Shown here piece after piece: positions 1 to 7,717 of a stretch of DNA of 22,775 nucleotides. The stretch comes from Lachnospiraceae bacterium UBA5902 (lineage in GTDB: Bacteria; Bacillota; Clostridia; Lachnospirales; Lachnospiraceae). The stretch is taken from positions 8,899 through 31,673 of the forward strand of contig DJEI01000004.1 of assembly GCA_002431865.1 (NCBI GenBank), in the 5' to 3' direction. Each line of letters starts with the position of its first letter. Position 1 is the stretch's first letter. A program made the translations under genes and the position numbers. Under the pieces are notes generated by a model. That model did no database searches. It was not told the origin of the DNA and saw only the letters and a list, made by a program, of their open reading frames with translations.

Positions 1-1173
1 CTTCCACAGGCACCACAGCAGTACAAGCAGCTTTTGATGGTGTCTGGATTTGATAAATATTTCCAGATCGCACCTTGCTTTAGAGATGAGGATGCAAGAG
101 CCGACCGTTCACCAGGTGAGTTCTACCAGCTCGACTTTGAGATGAGCTTTGCAACACAGGAAGACGTATTCAAGGTTGGCGAGGAAGTGCTTACCGCAGC
201 ATTTAAGAAATTCGCTCCGAAGGGATACACCGTCACAGAAGCACCATACCCAATCATTAGCTACAAGGAAGCAATGTTGAAATATGGTACAGATAAGCCG
301 GATCTTCGGAATCCACTTGAGATTATCGATGTGACAGAGTTCTTCCAGAGATGTACATTTGCACCATTCCATGGCAAGACTGTTCGGGCAATCGCTGTAC
401 AGAAGAAGCTTTCCAAGGGACAGCATGAGAAGATGCTGAAGTTCGCACAGTCCATTGGCATGGGCGGACTTGGATATCTCGAAGTATTGGAAGATGGTTC
501 TTACAAGGGACCAATCGACAAGTTTATCCCGGATGATATGAAGCAGGAATTGAAAGATCTCGCAGGCTTGAAGGAACTTGATACGATTTTCTTCATCGCC
601 GACACAGAGAAGCAGGCATCCCTCTTCGCAGGACAGATTCGTACCGAGCTTGGTAACCGTCTTGAACTGCTTGAGAAGAATGCATATCGTTTCTGCTATA
701 TCAACGACTTCCCGATGTTCGAGTACAATGTGGAAGAGAAGAAGATTGGATTTACACACAACCCATTCTCTATGCCACAGGGCGGCTTAGAGGCATTAAA
801 TGAGAAAGATCCACTTGAGATTCTTGCATACCAGTATGATATCGTATGTAATGGCGTGGAGCTTTCATCCGGTGCCGTTCGTAATCATGATATGCAGATC
901 ATGGAGAAGGCATTTGAGATTGCTGGCTATGATAAGAGTGTTCTGGAGGAGAAGTTTGGAGCACTTTACAATGCATTCCAGTTTGGAGCACCACCACACG
1001 CAGGTATGGCTCCGGGCGTAGATCGTATGATCATGCTGCTTCGTAACGAGGAGAATATCCGTGAGGTTATCCCATTCCCTATGAGTGGAACCGCACAGGA
1101 TCTCATGTGTGGCGCACCAAACGAGGTCACAGAGCAGCAGCTTCGTGAAGTTCATATCAAGGTACGCCAGTAG
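1..1173 (+). CDS. aspS: Aspartyl-tRNA synthetase, C-terminal part (5' end outside window)
   Basis: This enzyme charges tRNA with aspartate in the cytoplasm. The reading frame is open from base 1, so about 390 C-terminal residues are present, where bacterial AspRS is usually near 590. The N-terminal anticodon-binding domain lies mostly or wholly upstream. Visible parts are class II motif 2 (FRDEDARADR, then EFYQLDFEMSF), the bacterial GAD insertion domain in the middle (roughly DNA 300-700), a THNPFSMP segment, and class II motif 3 near the end (GMAPGVDRMIMLL followed by REVIPFP). The frame stops at TAG 1171-1173. The next genes are gatCAB, which amidate Asp-tRNA(Asn); that neighbourhood suggests a non-discriminating AspRS. 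The residues that decide this specificity are in the missing N-terminal domain, so it cannot be read here. Confidence 0.97.
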   Translation, partial: LPQAPQQYKQLLMVSGFDKYFQIAPCFRDEDARADRSPGEFYQLDFEMSFATQEDVFKVGEEVLTAAFKKFAPKGYTVTEAPYPIISYKEAMLKYGTDKPDLRNPLEIIDVTEFFQRCTFAPFHGKTVRAIAVQKKLSKGQHEKMLKFAQSIGMGGLGYLEVLEDGSYKGPIDKFIPDDMKQELKDLAGLKELDTIFFIADTEKQASLFAGQIRTELGNRLELLEKNAYRFCYINDFPMFEYNVEEKKIGFTHNPFSMPQGGLEALNEKDPLEILAYQYDIVCNGVELSSGAVRNHDMQIMEKAFEIAGYDKSVLEEKFGALYNAFQFGAPPHAGMAPGVDRMIMLLRNEENIREVIPFPMSGTAQDLMCGAPNEVTEQQLREVHIKVRQ

Positions 1174-1216
1174 TATTTTTCAGCAAAGAGAAGGCAATTG
1201 TGATTTCATATGAATT

Positions 1217-1476
1217 GCTTGCTTATTACGAATGATATGTTTGCGGAAATAATCAATAGAAGAGCAGTATATTGAGATGTTTTGATTTATTATTTCTTAA
1301 GCAGACCGTTGAAGCACGTTGGTACTTAATAAGTGACAATTTATTGTCACGAATTTAGTACCACTACGTGCTGAACCGAGCGGGAGCGTGTCTGCGTAGA
1401 AAATAAATCAGAACATCTCAGAACCAGAATGTTCATAGATTATTTTCGCAAACGATAAATATGTAGATTCGCAAGC
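1217..1476 (+). repeat. Long branched inverted-repeat element, copy 1 (subfamily A)
   Basis: It fills most of the 320-bp aspS-gatC gap. Outer arms 1217-1306 and 1390-1476 are complementary along most of their length (best part 1239-1306 with 1390-1453). Inside is a second stem: AGCACGT 1313-1319 pairs with ACGTGCT 1366-1372, GGTACT 1321-1326 with AGTACC 1357-1362, and GTGACAAT 1333-1340 perfectly with ATTGTCAC 1343-1350. Between the inner stem and the right arm lies GAGCGGGAGC (1378-1387), a small GNRA-type stem-loop followed by GTGTCTG. Copy 4 shares this layout and motif in reverse complement. The right arm ends about 5 nt before the gatC ribosome site. No gene and no clear promoter are seen in this gap. 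Confidence 0.8.
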
Positions 1477-1493
1477 GTTATAGGAGGAAAAAT

Positions 1494-1781
1494 ATGACGA
1501 TTACAGATGAAACAATTGATTATGTAGGTATTCTGGCGAAGCTTGAACTTTCCAAAGAGGAAAAAGAGCAAGCAAAGCAGGATATGTCGAATATGCTGGA
1601 ATATGTCAGCAAATTAAATGAGCTCGACACCGATTCCGTGGAACCGATGAGCCATGCATTTCCAGTCAGCAACGTATTCCGTGAGGATGTCGTGACAAAT
1701 GGGGATGACAGAGACAATCTTCTGGCAAACGCACCAGAACAAAAAGATGGCTGCTATAAAGTGCCAAAGACATTTGATTAA
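1494..1781 (+). CDS. gatC: Asp-tRNA(Asn)/Glu-tRNA(Gln) amidotransferase subunit C
   Basis: GatC is the small subunit that wraps around and stabilises the GatA-GatB pair of the tRNA-dependent amidotransferase. The protein has 95 residues, the normal family length, and shows the family pattern: an N-terminal helix ([17 protein letters not shown]), a middle helix ([13 protein letters not shown]), the linker [11 protein letters not shown], the FREDV segment and a C-terminal end in YKVPKTFD. The ATG at 1494 has a strong AGGAGG at 1482-1487. It is first in a tight gatC-gatA-gatB unit; the gap to gatA is 13 nt and contains the gatA ribosome site. Upstream it is separated from aspS by inverted-repeat element copy 1, so either transcription reads through from aspS or a promoter lies inside that element. 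Confidence 0.97.
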   Translation: MTITDETIDYVGILAKLELSKEEKEQAKQDMSNMLEYVSKLNELDTDSVEPMSHAFPVSNVFREDVVTNGDDRDNLLANAPEQKDGCYKVPKTFD

Positions 1782-1794
1782 GGAGGCGGTATAA

Positions 1795-3288
1795 ATGAGT
1801 AAGGATTTATTGAAATTAACCGCCGTTGAACTCGGCAAGAAAATAAAAGACAAAGAAGTGACCGTCATAGAGGCAACAAAGGCGTGTCTGGAGCGAATCA
1901 AAGCACTGGACGAGACCTACAACTGTTTTGTGACTGTGGATGAGGCAGGCGCACTGGCACAGGCGGAAGCAATTCAGGCAAAGATTGACAGCGGAGAGCT
2001 GACCGGACCGCTTGCCGGTGTTCCGGTTGCAATCAAGGATAATATGTGTATCAATGGCATGCTTACAAGCTGTTCTTCAAAGATTTTGAGTAATTTCGTT
2101 CCGACTTATACAGCAACTGCCGTTGAGAAACTGCAGGAGGCAGGTGCGGTTATCATCGGAAAGACAAACATGGATGAGTTCGCTATGGGAAGTACAACGG
2201 AGACTTCTTATTATGGTGTGACAAGAAATCCGTGGGATACAGACAAAGTACCGGGCGGTTCTTCCGGTGGCTCTGCAGCAGCCGTTGCAGCAGAGGAAGT
2301 TCCATATGCACTTGGCTCCGATACAGGTGGAAGTATCCGTCAGCCAGCCGCATTTTGCGGTGTGACCGGTATCAAGCCGACATACGGAAGAGTGTCCCGT
2401 TATGGTTTGATCGCGTATGGTTCCTCGCTCGATCAGATTGGACCACTCGCCAAGGATGTAACAGACTGTGCAACGATCCTTGAAGCCATCTGCAAGCATG
2501 ATGACAAGGATTCCACTTCCTACGCACAGGCAGAGGATGATTTCACATCTGCACTGGTGGATGATGTAAAGGGAATGAAGATCGGTATTCCAAGAGATTA
2601 TTTCGCAGAGGGTATCGATGAGGATGTCAAGACAGCCGTGCTTGCAGCCGCAAAGAAGCTTGAAGAAAAGGGTGCAATCGTAGAAGAGTTCGACCTTGGT
2701 ATGGTAGAATATGCGATTCCTGCTTATTATATCATTGCATCTGCAGAAGCATCTTCGAACTTAGAGCGTTTCGATGGTGTCAAATACGGTTATCGTACCG
2801 CAGAGTACCGTGACCTTCACAATATGTATAAGAAGACCCGTTCCGAGGGCTTTGGTGCAGAGGTAAAGCGTCGTATCATGCTTGGTTCTTTCGTCCTTAG
2901 TTCCGGTTATTATGATGCATACTATGTAAAGGCACTGAAGACAAAGGCGTTGATCAAGAAAGCGTTCGATGACGCATTTGCAAAATACGATGTGATCTTA
3001 GGCCCGGTTGCACCGACGACAGCACTGAAGATGGGAGAATCTTTAAGTGATCCGATCAAGATGTATCTGGGAGATATTTACACAGTATCTGTAAACCTTG
3101 CCGGTCTGCCGGGTATTTCCCTTCCATGCGGACAGGATAAGGATGGTATGCCGGTTGGCATGCAGCTGCTCGGACAGACATTTGACGAGAAATCAATTAT
3201 CCGCGCGGCGTATGCATTTGAATGTACAAAGACTTATAAGCGTCCGGATGCTCTTGGCACCGTGGAAGCAGAAAGGGGGCTTGCATAA
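1795..3288 (+). CDS. gatA: Asp-tRNA(Asn)/Glu-tRNA(Gln) amidotransferase subunit A (amidase)
   Basis: GatA is the glutaminase subunit. It releases ammonia from glutamine and passes it to GatB, which converts misacylated Asp-tRNA(Asn) or Glu-tRNA(Gln) to the amide form. The protein has 497 residues, a little longer than the usual 485. The amidase-signature core is intact: Lys81 in PVAIKDN, the glycine/serine loop GGSSGGS (154-160, cis-Ser156), and the nucleophile Ser180 in GSDTGGSIRQP. These sit at a constant offset of two from the known Lys79/Ser154/Ser178 triad of the Staphylococcus enzyme. The ATG at 1795 follows AAGGAGG. The stop TAA (3286-3288) overlaps the gatB ATG by one base, which indicates translational coupling. 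Confidence 0.98.
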   Translation: MSKDLLKLTAVELGKKIKDKEVTVIEATKACLERIKALDETYNCFVTVDEAGALAQAEAIQAKIDSGELTGPLAGVPVAIKDNMCINGMLTSCSSKILSNFVPTYTATAVEKLQEAGAVIIGKTNMDEFAMGSTTETSYYGVTRNPWDTDKVPGGSSGGSAAAVAAEEVPYALGSDTGGSIRQPAAFCGVTGIKPTYGRVSRYGLIAYGSSLDQIGPLAKDVTDCATILEAICKHDDKDSTSYAQAEDDFTSALVDDVKGMKIGIPRDYFAEGIDEDVKTAVLAAAKKLEEKGAIVEEFDLGMVEYAIPAYYIIASAEASSNLERFDGVKYGYRTAEYRDLHNMYKKTRSEGFGAEVKRRIMLGSFVLSSGYYDAYYVKALKTKALIKKAFDDAFAKYDVILGPVAPTTALKMGESLSDPIKMYLGDIYTVSVNLAGLPGISLPCGQDKDGMPVGMQLLGQTFDEKSIIRAAYAFECTKTYKRPDALGTVEAERGLA

Positions 3289-4724
3289 TGAGTAAAACAT
3301 ATGAAACAGTCATCGGTCTGGAGGTTCACGTAGAGCTTGCCACAAAGACAAAGATTTTCTGTGGATGTTCCACTGCATTTGGCGGCGCACCGAATACACA
3401 TACCTGTCCGGTTTGTACCGGTATGCCGGGCTCACTTCCGGTACTCAATAAGGCGGTAGTTGAGAAGGCAGTCGCTGTTGGTCTTGCAACGAACTGTACG
3501 ATCACACAGAACTGCAAATTTGACCGTAAGAATTACTTCTATCCGGATAACCCGCAGAACTACCAGATTTCGCAGCTTTATTATCCAATCTGCCGGAATG
3601 GTAAGGTAGAGATCGAGGTTGATGGAAATAAAAAATATGTCCGTATCCATGAGATCCACATGGAGGAGGATGCTGGTAAGCTGGTGCATGATCCGTATAC
3701 AGACAGCTCACTGGTTGATTACAACCGTTCGGGCGTGCCTCTGATCGAGATCGTATCCGAGCCGGATATGCGTTCTGCAGAGGAAGTCATTGCTTACCTT
3801 GAGAAATTGAGACTGATCATCCAGTACCTTGGTGCTTCGGATTGTAAGCTGAACGAAGGTTCCATGCGTGCGGATGTCAACCTGTCTGTCCGCGAAGTCG
3901 GCGCAGAAGAGTTCGGTACAAGAACAGAGATGAAGAACCTGAATTCCTTCAAGGCGATTGCGAGAGCCATCGAGAACGAGAAGGAGCGTCAGATTGATCT
4001 GATCGAGTCCGGTGAGAAGGTTATCCAGGAGACAAGAAGATGGGATGATACAAAGGAATATTCCTATGCGATGCGTTCGAAAGAGGATGCACAGGATTAC
4101 CGTTACTTCCCAGATCCGGATCTGGTTCCGGTTATTATCAGTGATGAATGGATGGAAGAGATCCGCAGCCGTCAGCCAGAGCTGCGCGACGAGAAGCGTA
4201 TCCGTTACAAGGAAGAGTATGATATTCCGGATTATGATATAGACATCCTGACGAATTCCAAGAAGCTGGCAGATATCTTCGAGGAGGCGATTGCGCTTGG
4301 CGCAGCACCAAAGAAAGTGTCCAACTGGTTGATGGTTGAGACGATGCGTCTGATGAAGGAAGCTTCGATGGATGCCGATGACTTAAAATTCTCAGCAAAG
4401 AACCTTGCAGCTATCATCAAGATGGTTGATGATAAAGTCATCAATGGTACGGTTGCGAAGGAAGTGTTTGAGAAGGTATTTGCGGAGGATATCGATCCGG
4501 AAGCATATGTCGAGGAGCACGGCTTGAAGACCGTCAATGATGAGGGCGCACTTCGTACCATCATCTTAGATGTGATCGACAAGAATCCGAAGTCTGTTGC
4601 AGACTTCAAGGGCGGCAAGGAGAAAGCAATCGGTGCACTTGTCGGACAGACGATGAAGGCGATGCAGGGTAAGGCAGATCCATCCGAGGTTAACCGTATT
4701 CTGCGCGAAGAATTAAGTAAATAA
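3288..4724 (+). CDS. gatB: Asp-tRNA(Asn)/Glu-tRNA(Gln) amidotransferase subunit B
   Basis: GatB binds the misacylated tRNA, phosphorylates the acyl side chain with ATP and transfers ammonia to it. The protein has 478 residues, the normal length. It starts with the typical ETVIGLEVHVEL. The zinc-site cysteines are all present (Cys25, Cys27, Cys40, Cys43 in FCGCS and TCPVC), followed by GMPGSLPVLN. Further family blocks are KNYFYPDNPQNYQISQ, EEDAGK, DYNRSGVPLIEIVSEPD and RADVNLS. The C-terminal part, from about residue 330, is the tail plus YqeY-like domain that contacts the tRNA. Its start overlaps the gatA stop, so it is the last gene of the gatCAB unit, and a strong terminator follows at 4764-4821. 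Confidence 0.98.
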   Translation: MSKTYETVIGLEVHVELATKTKIFCGCSTAFGGAPNTHTCPVCTGMPGSLPVLNKAVVEKAVAVGLATNCTITQNCKFDRKNYFYPDNPQNYQISQLYYPICRNGKVEIEVDGNKKYVRIHEIHMEEDAGKLVHDPYTDSSLVDYNRSGVPLIEIVSEPDMRSAEEVIAYLEKLRLIIQYLGASDCKLNEGSMRADVNLSVREVGAEEFGTRTEMKNLNSFKAIARAIENEKERQIDLIESGEKVIQETRRWDDTKEYSYAMRSKEDAQDYRYFPDPDLVPVIISDEWMEEIRSRQPELRDEKRIRYKEEYDIPDYDIDILTNSKKLADIFEEAIALGAAPKKVSNWLMVETMRLMKEASMDADDLKFSAKNLAAIIKMVDDKVINGTVAKEVFEKVFAEDIDPEAYVEEHGLKTVNDEGALRTIILDVIDKNPKSVADFKGGKEKAIGALVGQTMKAMQGKADPSEVNRILREELSK

Positions 4725-4729
4725 TTTTG

Positions 4730-4762
4730 GCTTGCGAGTGGCGCTACGGACGAACTCCAAGC
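4730..4762 (+). repeat. Small hairpin after gatB
   Basis: GCTTG-c-GAGT pairs with ACTC-CAAGC around a loop containing GGCGCTACGGA. It lies just after the gatB stop and just before the main terminator. Its role is unknown; it may be an accessory 3'-end stem or a short dispersed palindrome. Confidence 0.4.
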
Positions 4763-4763
4763 T

Positions 4764-4821
4764 GTAAAAAAGTCCACCTCAAAAAATTCACGTTACAATT
4801 TTTGTGAGGTGGACTTTTTAC
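4764..4821. terminator. Strong intrinsic terminator of the gat operon
   Basis: The left arm (4764-4788, containing AAAAAAGTCCACCTC) and the right arm (4797-4821, containing GAGGTGGACTTTTT) form an almost perfect stem of about 24 bp with an 8-nt loop. It has T-runs on both strands, so it could stop transcription in either direction. A smaller AT-only hairpin follows at 4843-4867. Confidence 0.9.
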
Positions 4822-4894
4822 AAAGTAAGCACTACGGAGAAGTAATATCTATATTTGAATAGATATTATTCATTTAGTTTAGTCTGTAATTAAG

Positions 4895-5236
4895 AGGCAA
4901 ATATTTTGTATATGTATATCTGCGCCATATTTTGAAATATAAATATGTTTGTAACTTAGAAGTACTTGATGTTCTGTGGGCAAACAGCAATGTTTGAACA
5001 CGATGTTCAAACAAGCCGCCGCTGAGCCATGGATGTCGAGCGGAGGGCGCATATGAACGAGGTTCATATTTAGGATGCGCCCGACAATCTGCCGCCGAAC
5101 AACGTGAGGGGGCGATACCCGTAAGGCGGTTGCGTCCTATATCATTATGTGAATCAGAACATCTAGAACTTCTTAGTTACAATACATCTGATATTTCAAA
5201 ATATGGCGTGGATATATTTAACAAAATATTTACCTC
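4895..5236 (+). repeat. Long branched inverted-repeat element, copy 2 (subfamily B)
   Basis: Outer arms are 4895-4976 and 5155-5236. They are complementary over about 80 bp, including an exact shared block CGCCATATTTTGAAATAT. The core has three hairpins: TGTTTGAAC-acgat-GTTCAAACA (4991-5013); CCGCCGCT...AGCGGAGG around GAGCCATGGATGTCG (5017-5046); and GGGCGCAT/ATGCGCCC enclosing ATATGAAC/GTTCATAT (5045-5082). GGCGGTTGCGT follows at 5125-5135. Copy 3 has the same order of motifs and the same inner arm sequence, but lacks about 80 nt between the second hairpin and GGCGGTTGCGT. The element ends about 20 nt before the ribosome site of the MerR gene. No protein-coding gene is seen in 4725-5269. 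Confidence 0.82.
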
Positions 5237-5269
5237 CGCATTCTCTTGATAAGCAAAAGGAAAAACACT

Positions 5270-6451
5270 ATGAAAAAAGAAGGATATTACTCGACAGGCG
5301 AGTTTATGAAACAAGCGAATATTACGAAGAAAACCGTCCGCTACTACGACGAGAAGGATATCCTGAAACCATCCTTTGTCAGTGACTCCGGTGCCCGTTA
5401 CTACACAGAGAAGGACCTGGCGAAGCTCCAGCAGATTCTTCTGCTCAAGTATCTTGGATTCTCACTCAGTGACATCAAAGAGATGCAGGTGGATGATGCG
5501 GACAGGCATTTTATCGTCAACTCCCTGAACATCCAGCAGAAGCTGGTGGAAGACCGCATTGAGCAGCTGCAGCTGGTTGCAGGCACGATCCGGGAGGCAA
5601 CCGATGATCTGCAGGCAGACCGGGAAGTAGACTGGACGAAGCTGTTTGAACTGATTCAGGTGGCAGATCTGGAAAGCATCCTGAAGAAACAGTACAAGGA
5701 CGCTTCGAATATCATGGCGCGAATTAACCTGCACAAGCAGTATTCGGTAAATAAACAGGGATGGTTCCCGTGGATCTACGAACAGATGCAGGTAGAACCG
5801 GGACAGAAGATTCTGGAGCTTGGCTGTGGCGCAGGTGACCTCTGGGTGGAAAATGCAGAGAAGCTTCCGGCAGATAGTTCAATCACAGTTACAGACATTT
5901 CGGATGGTATGCTGCGCGACGCAAGGCGGGAAATCGGCAGGGAGGATGCGATGTTTTCCTATGCAATCTGCGGTTGCGAGGCGATTCCGTCTGCAGATGA
6001 GACCTTTGATCTGGTCGTTGCGAACCATGTACTTTTTTACTGTGATGATATTGGACAGGCATGCAGGGAGATCCGACGCGTGCTGAAACCGGGAGGTACG
6101 CTCATTGCGGGCACCTATGGCTCCGCGCATATGAAGGAAATCAGTCAGTTAGTTATGGAGTTTGACGACCGGATCGTACTAGCGGCGGAAAATCTCTATG
6201 ACCGGTTTGGCAAGGAAAATGGAGCGGAGATTCTTCAAAGTGTATTTGATCAGGTGGAGTGGCGCCAGTATGAAGATGCGATTGAAATCGACGATGCAGA
6301 ACCGCTGATCTCGTATGTCCTGTCGTGCCATGGAAACCAAAATCAGTATATTGCGCATAAATACAGGGAATTCCGGGCGTTTATGAAAAGGAAGACAGCA
6401 GGAGGTTTTCATATTACGAAGGATGCGGGAATATTTCTTACAAAAAAATGA
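5270..6451 (+). CDS. MerR-family regulator fused to a SAM-dependent methyltransferase
   Basis: This 393-residue protein is a fusion. Residues 1-70 form a MerR-type winged helix: YYSTGEFMKQANITKKTVRYYDEKDILKP, then a wing with SGARYYTEKDL and KYLGFSLSDIK. Residues 75-115 look like the usual MerR dimerisation coiled coil. From about residue 160 there is a class I methyltransferase: motif I ILELGCGAGDLW (181-192), the acidic TDIS step (208-211), FDLVVANHVLFY (246-257) and VLKPGGTLIAGTYG (271-284), as in the Methyltransf_11 family. The substrate is unknown. I place the start at ATG 5270, preceded by AAAGGA about 8 nt upstream; an in-frame TTG at 5246 is less likely. Inverted-repeat copy 2 occupies its 5' region. 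A promoter with MerR geometry lies 9 nt after its stop, which suggests a target. Confidence 0.9.
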   Translation: MKKEGYYSTGEFMKQANITKKTVRYYDEKDILKPSFVSDSGARYYTEKDLAKLQQILLLKYLGFSLSDIKEMQVDDADRHFIVNSLNIQQKLVEDRIEQLQLVAGTIREATDDLQADREVDWTKLFELIQVADLESILKKQYKDASNIMARINLHKQYSVNKQGWFPWIYEQMQVEPGQKILELGCGAGDLWVENAEKLPADSSITVTDISDGMLRDARREIGREDAMFSYAICGCEAIPSADETFDLVVANHVLFYCDDIGQACREIRRVLKPGGTLIAGTYGSAHMKEISQLVMEFDDRIVLAAENLYDRFGKENGAEILQSVFDQVEWRQYEDAIEIDDAEPLISYVLSCHGNQNQYIAHKYREFRAFMKRKTAGGFHITKDAGIFLTKK

Positions 6452-6460
6452 AAAAAACAC

Positions 6461-6491
6461 TTGACTGTGCCCCGGGGGCACCCTGTATAAT
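6461..6491 (+). promoter_or_regulatory. MerR-type promoter/operator upstream of rfbB
   Basis: TTGACT (6461-6466) and TATAAT (6486-6491) are separated by 19 bp, two more than the normal 17. The spacer holds a perfect palindrome, GTGCCCC-G-GGGGCAC (6467-6481), starting right after the -35 box. This geometry is the hallmark of promoters twisted open by MerR-family activators such as MerR and ZntR. The MerR-methyltransferase gene directly upstream is the obvious candidate regulator (inference). Confidence 0.75.
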
Positions 6492-6508
6492 AATAGACAT
6501 AAACCAAA

Positions 6509-6541
6509 CGCATATTCGATTGACTGAAGCTGGAATATGCG
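6509..6541 (+). promoter_or_regulatory. Hairpin in the rfbB leader
   Basis: CGCATATTC (6509-6517) pairs perfectly with GAATATGCG (6533-6541) around a 15-nt loop. It sits in the roughly 90-nt leader between the MerR-type promoter and the rfbB ribosome site (AAGGAGG 6574-6580). There is no T-run after it, so it is not a simple terminator. Confidence 0.45.
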
Positions 6542-6588
6542 GACGACCGAATCAATAGTATTTAGAAGCGTTCAAGGAGGTAGAAGAA

Positions 6589-7674
6589 ATGAGAACGTAT
6601 TTAGTAACAGGTGGTGCCGGATTTATCGGTTCCAATTATATTCACTACATGTTCAAGAAGTATGATAATGAGATTCGTATTATCAATGTCGATGCACTGA
6701 CATATGCAGGAAATCTGGAGAACCTGAAGGACATTGAGGATCGCGGGAATTACACATTTGTGAAAGCGGATATCTGTGATAAGGAAGCAATCTCGAAGAT
6801 TTTCGCAGAGAATGATATTGACCGTGTGGTACATTTCGCAGCGGAGTCTCATGTAGACAGAAGTATCAAGCATCCGGAAGTATTTGTACAGACAAATGTC
6901 CTTGGTACAGCCGTTATGCTGAACTGTGCGAAAGCTGCCTGGGAATTGCCGGATGGTACATTCAAGGAGGGAAAGAAGTTCCTGCATGTATCGACAGATG
7001 AGGTATATGGTTCTCTTCCGGATGATGAGAATGCATTCTTTTATGAGACATCTCCATATCAGCCGCACAGCCCATATTCTGCAAGCAAGGCAAGCTCAGA
7101 TATGCTCGTAAAGGCGTATATGGATACTTATAAGTTCCCAGCAAATATCACGAACTGCAGTAACAACTATGGTCCTTACCAGTTCCCGGAGAAGCTGATT
7201 CCACTGATTATCAACAATGCATTGCAGGGCAAGAAGCTTCCAGTTTACGGCGATGGTAAAAATGTGAGAGACTGGTTGTATGTCGAGGATCACGCAAAGG
7301 CAATCGATATGGTTCAGGAGCAGGGACGTCTGTTTGAGACATACAATGTCGGCGGACATAATGAGAAGCAGAATATTGAGATCATCAATATTATCATTGA
7401 TACGCTGCAGGAGATGCTTCCGGCAGATGATCCGAGACGCGCACTTGTATCGAAGGATCTGATTACTTATGTAGAAGATCGTAAGGGACATGACAGAAGA
7501 TATGCAATCGCACCAGACAAGATCAAGGCGGAGATCGGCTGGTATCCAGAGACCGATTTCGCAACTGGTATCAAGAAGACAATTGCATGGTTCTTCGAGC
7601 ATGAGGACTGGATGAAGAATGTGACAAGTGGTGACTATCAGAAGTATTATGAGGATCAGTACGGAAAGAGATAA
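6589..7674 (+). CDS. rfbB: dTDP-glucose 4,6-dehydratase
   Basis: This NAD-dependent enzyme of the extended short-chain dehydrogenase family converts dTDP-glucose to dTDP-4-keto-6-deoxyglucose, the second step toward dTDP-rhamnose and related sugars for cell-surface glycans. The 361-residue length is normal. The N-terminal nucleotide site is VTGGAGFIGS (6-15). The catalytic set is complete: Thr136-Asp137-Glu138 in STDEVYG, and Tyr163 with Lys167 in YSASK. HFAAESHVDRS, NCSNNYGPYQFPEKLIPL and the substrate-binding VRDWLYVEDHAKAI are also typical. The start has AAGGAGG 8 nt upstream. The other rhamnose genes (rfbA, rfbC, rfbD) are not beside it. It lies under the MerR-type promoter and is followed at 43 nt by the ChW/CAP gene. 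Confidence 0.96.
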   Translation: MRTYLVTGGAGFIGSNYIHYMFKKYDNEIRIINVDALTYAGNLENLKDIEDRGNYTFVKADICDKEAISKIFAENDIDRVVHFAAESHVDRSIKHPEVFVQTNVLGTAVMLNCAKAAWELPDGTFKEGKKFLHVSTDEVYGSLPDDENAFFYETSPYQPHSPYSASKASSDMLVKAYMDTYKFPANITNCSNNYGPYQFPEKLIPLIINNALQGKKLPVYGDGKNVRDWLYVEDHAKAIDMVQEQGRLFETYNVGGHNEKQNIEIINIIIDTLQEMLPADDPRRALVSKDLITYVEDRKGHDRRYAIAPDKIKAEIGWYPETDFATGIKKTIAWFFEHEDWMKNVTSGDYQKYYEDQYGKR

Positions 7675-7717
7675 GACGTGCGCATACGTTGTATCGAGTG
7701 AAAGGGGGCGGAATATT

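Noticed and set aside
109..759. 216-codon antisense open frame within aspS
   Set aside because: It is a mirror of the strongly conserved aspS frame, with Cys- and His-rich unnatural composition and no ribosome site. The same applies to the antisense frames within rfbB (7096-7833) and gltB (13824-14564).
1217..1476. T-box or other riboswitch upstream of gatC
   Set aside because: I looked for the T-box antiterminator sequence (TGGNACCGCG) and a leader terminator and found neither. The fold is explained by the inverted-repeat element shared with copy 4.
4895..5236. Insertion sequence with target duplications at the long inverted repeats
   Set aside because: No transposase frame is inside and no clear direct repeat flanks any of the four copies, so a classic IS is excluded. 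A MITE-like origin remains only a possibility.
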